NCBI GenBank assembly: GCA_036399695.1
Contig: DASWMP010000084.1
Span: 1-17,668, forward strand
DNA from: DASVEE01 sp036399695
Lineage (GTDB): Bacteria > Acidobacteriota > Thermoanaerobaculia > Gp7-AA8
Length of the DNA stretch: 17,668 nucleotides
Direction of reading: 5' to 3'
Position 1 is the stretch's first letter. Every line of letters starts with the position of its first letter. The position numbers and the translations under genes were made by a program. The notes below the pieces were generated by a model. That model made no database searches. It saw only the letters and a program-made list of their open reading frames with translations, and had not been told where the DNA came from. Below are positions 13,964 through 17,668 of the stretch, in pieces.

Positions 13964-15006
13964 CCATCGACTGGACGTCGCCCGAAACGCACCTGCTGCT
14001 CAATCCGCGCATGCCCGCGGATGACCGTGCAGCGCTCGCCCGGCTCGTGCGCGAGGTGCCGCCGCTCGAGGCGCACGTCTGGCTCGCCACCTCCGGCACC
14101 ACCGGCGCGCTCAAACTGACGGCGCTCTCCAAGCGCGCGTTGCTCGTCTCCGCCGCCGCGGTGAATCGCCATCTCGAATCGAACGAGCACGACGTCTGGT
14201 TCAACGTCCTCCCCCCGTTCCACGTCGGTGGCCTCGGCATCCACGCCCGCGCCTTCCTCAGCGGCGCCCGCGTGGTCGTCGAGCCGTGGGACGCGGAGCT
14301 CTTCGCCGCCGGTCACGCAACGCTCTCCGCGCTCGTCCCCGCGCAGGTGGCCGACCTCGTGCGCGCCGGTCTGCGCGCGCCAAAGTCGCTGCGCGCCATC
14401 GTCGTCGGCGGCGGGGCCCTCGCCGCGGAGCTGTACCGCGACGCCCACGCCCTCGGCTGGCCGGTCGTGCCGAGCTACGGCATGACCGAATGCTGCTCCC
14501 AGATCGCCACCGCCCGCGGCGCGTCGCCGGAGTTGCTGCTCCTCGACCACGTCGAAGCGCGCACGGAAGACGACGGCCGCCTGGGCATCCGGAGCGAGTC
14601 GCTCCTCACCGGCTATGCCACAGGGGAGCGCGGCTTCTTCGACCCGAAAGTCGACGGCTGGTTCCTCTCCGAGGATCTGGGGGAGGTGGAGGGGCGCGTG
14701 TTGAGGGTGCGCGGCAGGCGAGGGGAGTTCCTCAAGATCGGCGGCGAATCGGTCGACCTCCAGCGGCTGGATCAGATCCTCTTCGAACTGGCCGGCCCCG
14801 ACGCCGCCCTCTTTCCCGCGCCCGACGAGCGGCTGGGTCACGTCATTCACCTGGCCCTCGCCGCCGGTGAGGCAGAGCCGATCGTGGCGGCGTTCAACGA
14901 ACGGGTGATGCCGTATGAGCGCATCCGTGCCGTGCAGCGCGTGGTGGAGATTCCCAGAACGGCGCTCGGAAAACTGCGTCGGGCCGAGCTGCTGGAGCGA
15001 CGATAG
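13960..15006 (+). CDS. menE: o-Succinylbenzoate-CoA ligase
   Basis: A 348-residue adenylate-forming (ANL) enzyme activating OSB to OSB-CoA. It is much shorter than classical MenE (~450-490) because the N-terminal part before the P-loop is reduced to about 43 residues. Motifs are the P-loop TSGTTGALK (44-52), the aromatic region PPFHVGGLG (85-93), A5 SYGMTECCSQIA (172-183), A7 GWFLSEDLGEVEGRVLRVRG (233-252), A8 KIGGESVDL (259-267) and the C-terminal catalytic lysine in RTALGKLRR (Lys338). All functional motifs are present, so it should be active as a minimal version. The ATG overlaps the menC stop by 4 nt. It is the last gene of the operon, with a terminator at its stop codon. Confidence 0.94.
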   Translation: MTIDWTSPETHLLLNPRMPADDRAALARLVREVPPLEAHVWLATSGTTGALKLTALSKRALLVSAAAVNRHLESNEHDVWFNVLPPFHVGGLGIHARAFLSGARVVVEPWDAELFAAGHATLSALVPAQVADLVRAGLRAPKSLRAIVVGGGALAAELYRDAHALGWPVVPSYGMTECCSQIATARGASPELLLLDHVEARTEDDGRLGIRSESLLTGYATGERGFFDPKVDGWFLSEDLGEVEGRVLRVRGRRGEFLKIGGESVDLQRLDQILFELAGPDAALFPAPDERLGHVIHLALAAGEAEPIVAAFNERVMPYERIRAVQRVVEIPRTALGKLRRAELLERR

Positions 15007-15024
15007 CTTCGCGAGGAGCTTTTT
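15005..15024 (+). terminator. Rho-independent terminator at the menE stop codon
   Basis: AGCTTC (15005-15010) pairs with GGAGCT (15015-15020) around a GCGA tetraloop, followed by TTTTTG. The stem begins within the menE stop codon itself. It is short but well formed. Confidence 0.65.
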
Positions 15025-15048
15025 GTACTCGTCGGAGCACATGCGCGG

Positions 15049-15396
15049 TGTCCTCCAGACGAACTGAAATCCGTTTTGGGTGATCCGAAATCGGTTTTGA
15101 GTGGTCCGAGTGTCCTCCAGACGAGAATCGATCACTCAAAACCGATTCCCGGTGTCCTCCAGACGAGAATCGATCACTCAAAACCGATTTCCAGTGTCCT
15201 CCAGACGAGACTCGGACACTCAAAATCGATTTCCGATCACTCAAAACCGGTTTTCGATCACTCCAGGACGAATGACCGAAAGTGCAAGCCGGATCCGAAT
15301 CACTCAAAACCGATTTCCGATCACGCGAAAACGATTCCGGATCACTCGAAGCCGAGCGCGCATCACTCCGGAAGCATCGCCGCATAGTCTGGAGGT
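15049..15396. repeat. 42-bp / 21-bp repeat array upstream of the rRNA operon
   Basis: Three exact-length 42-bp units (15110-15151, 15152-15193, 15194-15235) start with GTGTCCTCCAGACGA and continue with CACTCAAAACCGATTTCC-like sequence. They are followed by degenerate ~21-bp half-units to about 15375. The first ~60 bp (15050-15110) hold the same half-units in inverted orientation. CCTCCAGAC at 15052-15060 is mirrored by GTCTGGAGG at 15387-15395. The 21-bp period equals seven codons, and several frames on both strands are open through it (for example repeats of DHSKPIS). I treat these as repeat translations, not genes. Confidence 0.88.
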
Positions 15397-15657
15397 CCCA
15401 TTCGTCCCTTCCGGACCTTCCAAACACGCTGGAATACCCCACACCGTCGCCAGGTTAAGCCGGGTCCCGACGCGGAAACGCGCTCTTTGAACGACGAACG
15501 TAACTCACGTCTGCACAGCGAGTTGTGCAGCGCAAGGTGGGAATGGGAACGGGGTGTGAATCGTTACCATGAGTCCTGACGCTGAACAGCGTCCTTCCGG
15601 CAACGGAAAGCGGATCTCTGGCAACGACGAAGACGGCCGAAACCACGGAAATAGGCA
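15397..15657. other. Intergenic stretch with possible structured RNA, no gene recognised
   Basis: No convincing coding frame or tRNA is seen. It contains a boxA-like GCTCTTTGAAC (15482-15492) and three hairpin-forming segments: CTGCACA/TGTGCAG with a 6-nt loop (15511-15530), GACGCTG/CAGCGTC with a 2-nt spacer (15578-15593), and TTCCG/CGGAA with a GCAA loop (15595-15608). This could be a relic or distal rRNA leader or an unannotated small RNA. No clear promoter precedes it. Confidence 0.4.
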
Positions 15658-15688
15658 CCAGGGGTAGTTGGTTATCATCATTCCCTGG
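15658..15688. promoter_or_regulatory. Inverted repeat upstream of rRNA promoter P1
   Basis: CCAGGG (15658-15663) and CCCTGG (15683-15688) flank 19 nt and end 8 nt before the -35 of P1. This is a possible regulator-binding site at an upstream-element position. No regulator can be named. Confidence 0.3.
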
Positions 15689-15696
15689 CCGCGGGG

Positions 15697-15725
15697 TTGA
15701 CAAGCGCGGCGGGCGGCACTAAGAT
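15697..15725 (+). promoter_or_regulatory. rRNA promoter P1
   Basis: A perfect TTGACA (15697-15702) is followed after 17 nt by TAAGAT (15720-15725). This is close to the sigma-70 consensus and predicts a start near 15732, about 390 nt before mature 16S. Confidence 0.8.
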
Positions 15726-15868
15726 TCGCCTCCCTGCAGTAACCGCAGCACCTCGGCAGTACGATCTTTTCAAATCCCCAAAACGCGTGAGTAGCTCGTG
15801 CGTCCGGGTTAACCGGAATGAGTTCGCGCCCCCTCGAAACGGAGGGTCAGCGCGCGGAAACATTCCGC

Positions 15869-15897
15869 TTGACACGGACGGGAGGGTCTGGCAATCT
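15869..15897 (+). promoter_or_regulatory. rRNA promoter P2
   Basis: TTGACA (15869-15874), 17 nt, then CAATCT (15892-15897), with a predicted start near 15904. Tandem promoters are the usual arrangement in front of rRNA operons. Confidence 0.75.
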
Positions 15898-15920
15898 TGC
15901 CGCCCTTTCGACGGGAAGTC

Positions 15921-15940
15921 GGTTCCTTGACAACTGAATA
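15921..15940 (+). promoter_or_regulatory. boxA-like antitermination element in the rRNA leader
   Basis: GGTTCCTTGACAACTGAATA resembles the rRNA boxA region (TGCTCTTTAACA in E. coli, TTCTTTGAAAACTGAATA-like in Bacillus). It lies ~20 nt past the P2 start and ~180 nt before 16S, where NusB/S10 would load. Its TTGACA could suggest a third promoter, but the spaced -10 is poor. Confidence 0.6.
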
Positions 15941-15973
15941 GGAAAGAATAGACCAACGAAGATTCCTTTCGAG

Positions 15974-16115
15974 GTTCGTAATTGCGAACTTCAAGAATCC
16001 GATGGGCTCACCCCCCGGTGAGTTCATCAAAACAGTAGTATCCGAATAAGCAGCAGTCGTTCAAACGGCTGATGTTTAGGAATCAGACATCCAAGATGAA
16101 TCGGCTTAGGCCGAT
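15974..16115 (+). other. Structured 16S leader
   Basis: Hairpins are visible at GTTCG/CGAAC (15974-15989), CTCACC/GGTGAG around CCCC (near 16007-16023), CAGTCG/CGGCTG (near 16053-16070) and ATCGGC/GCCGAT with a TTAG loop (16100-16115, just before 16S). The leader normally pairs with sequence beyond the 3' end of 16S for RNase III processing, and that partner is outside the window. Confidence 0.5.
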
Positions 16116-16122
16116 GTAGTTC

Positions 16123-17667
<1,545 letters not shown>

Positions 17668-17668
17668 C

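Noticed and set aside
15076..15490. Open frames of up to 129 residues with heptapeptide repeats, on both strands
   Set aside because: A stop-free 21-bp period opens several frames at once. No start signal was found, so they are not called as genes.
15927..15954. Third rRNA promoter at TTGACA 15927
   Set aside because: No acceptable -10 at 16-18 nt (TAGACC at best), and the sequence fits boxA better.

Overview
The window is about 17.7 kb of GC-rich bacterial chromosome. It holds two biosynthetic loci (threonine and menaquinone), a few small genes, and the start of a ribosomal RNA operon whose complete 16S gene runs nearly to the right edge. The 16S sequence, menaquinone as quinone, GC-rich codons and plentiful intergenic palindromes remind me of Acidobacteriota (possibly a Thermoanaerobaculia-like lineage). 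That placement is from memory and no search was run.

Layout. Positions 1-256 are a degenerating array of about 43-bp tandem repeats, followed by a possible 64-residue protein on the minus strand. A 9-bp-period repeat at 503-549 abuts the C-terminal remnant of a peptide-type ABC transporter binding protein. Two short plus-strand genes follow: a secreted NTF2/SnoaL-like protein and a stand-alone SWIB-domain protein with its own promoter and terminator. On the minus strand, read right to left, lie menG, a 153-bp palindromic element, thrA (fused aspartokinase-homoserine dehydrogenase), thrB, thrC, an 86-bp palindrome and a small lipoprotein gene. The three thr genes overlap or abut and form an operon for aspartate to threonine.

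On the plus strand, starting 10 bp from menG, runs menF-menD-menH-menB-menA-menC-menE. With menG this covers chorismate to menaquinone except the DHNA-CoA thioesterase. Most junctions overlap or abut. The exception is a 206-bp gap before menA filled by a 112-bp palindrome. A compact terminator follows menE. Positions 15049-15396 are a 42/21-bp repeat array. A structured stretch comes next, then two tandem consensus-like promoters, a boxA-like antitermination signal and the 16S gene.

The most unusual feature is a set of short-period repeats (7-bp or 9-bp units, often arranged as long inverted repeats). They occur between genes and also inside the thrB, menD and menC reading frames without breaking them. 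ThrB and MenD, which are unrelated enzymes, both carry the peptide MGPMGQMGPMG where the repeat sits. I see no CRISPR array, phage, transposase, toxin-antitoxin or defence system.
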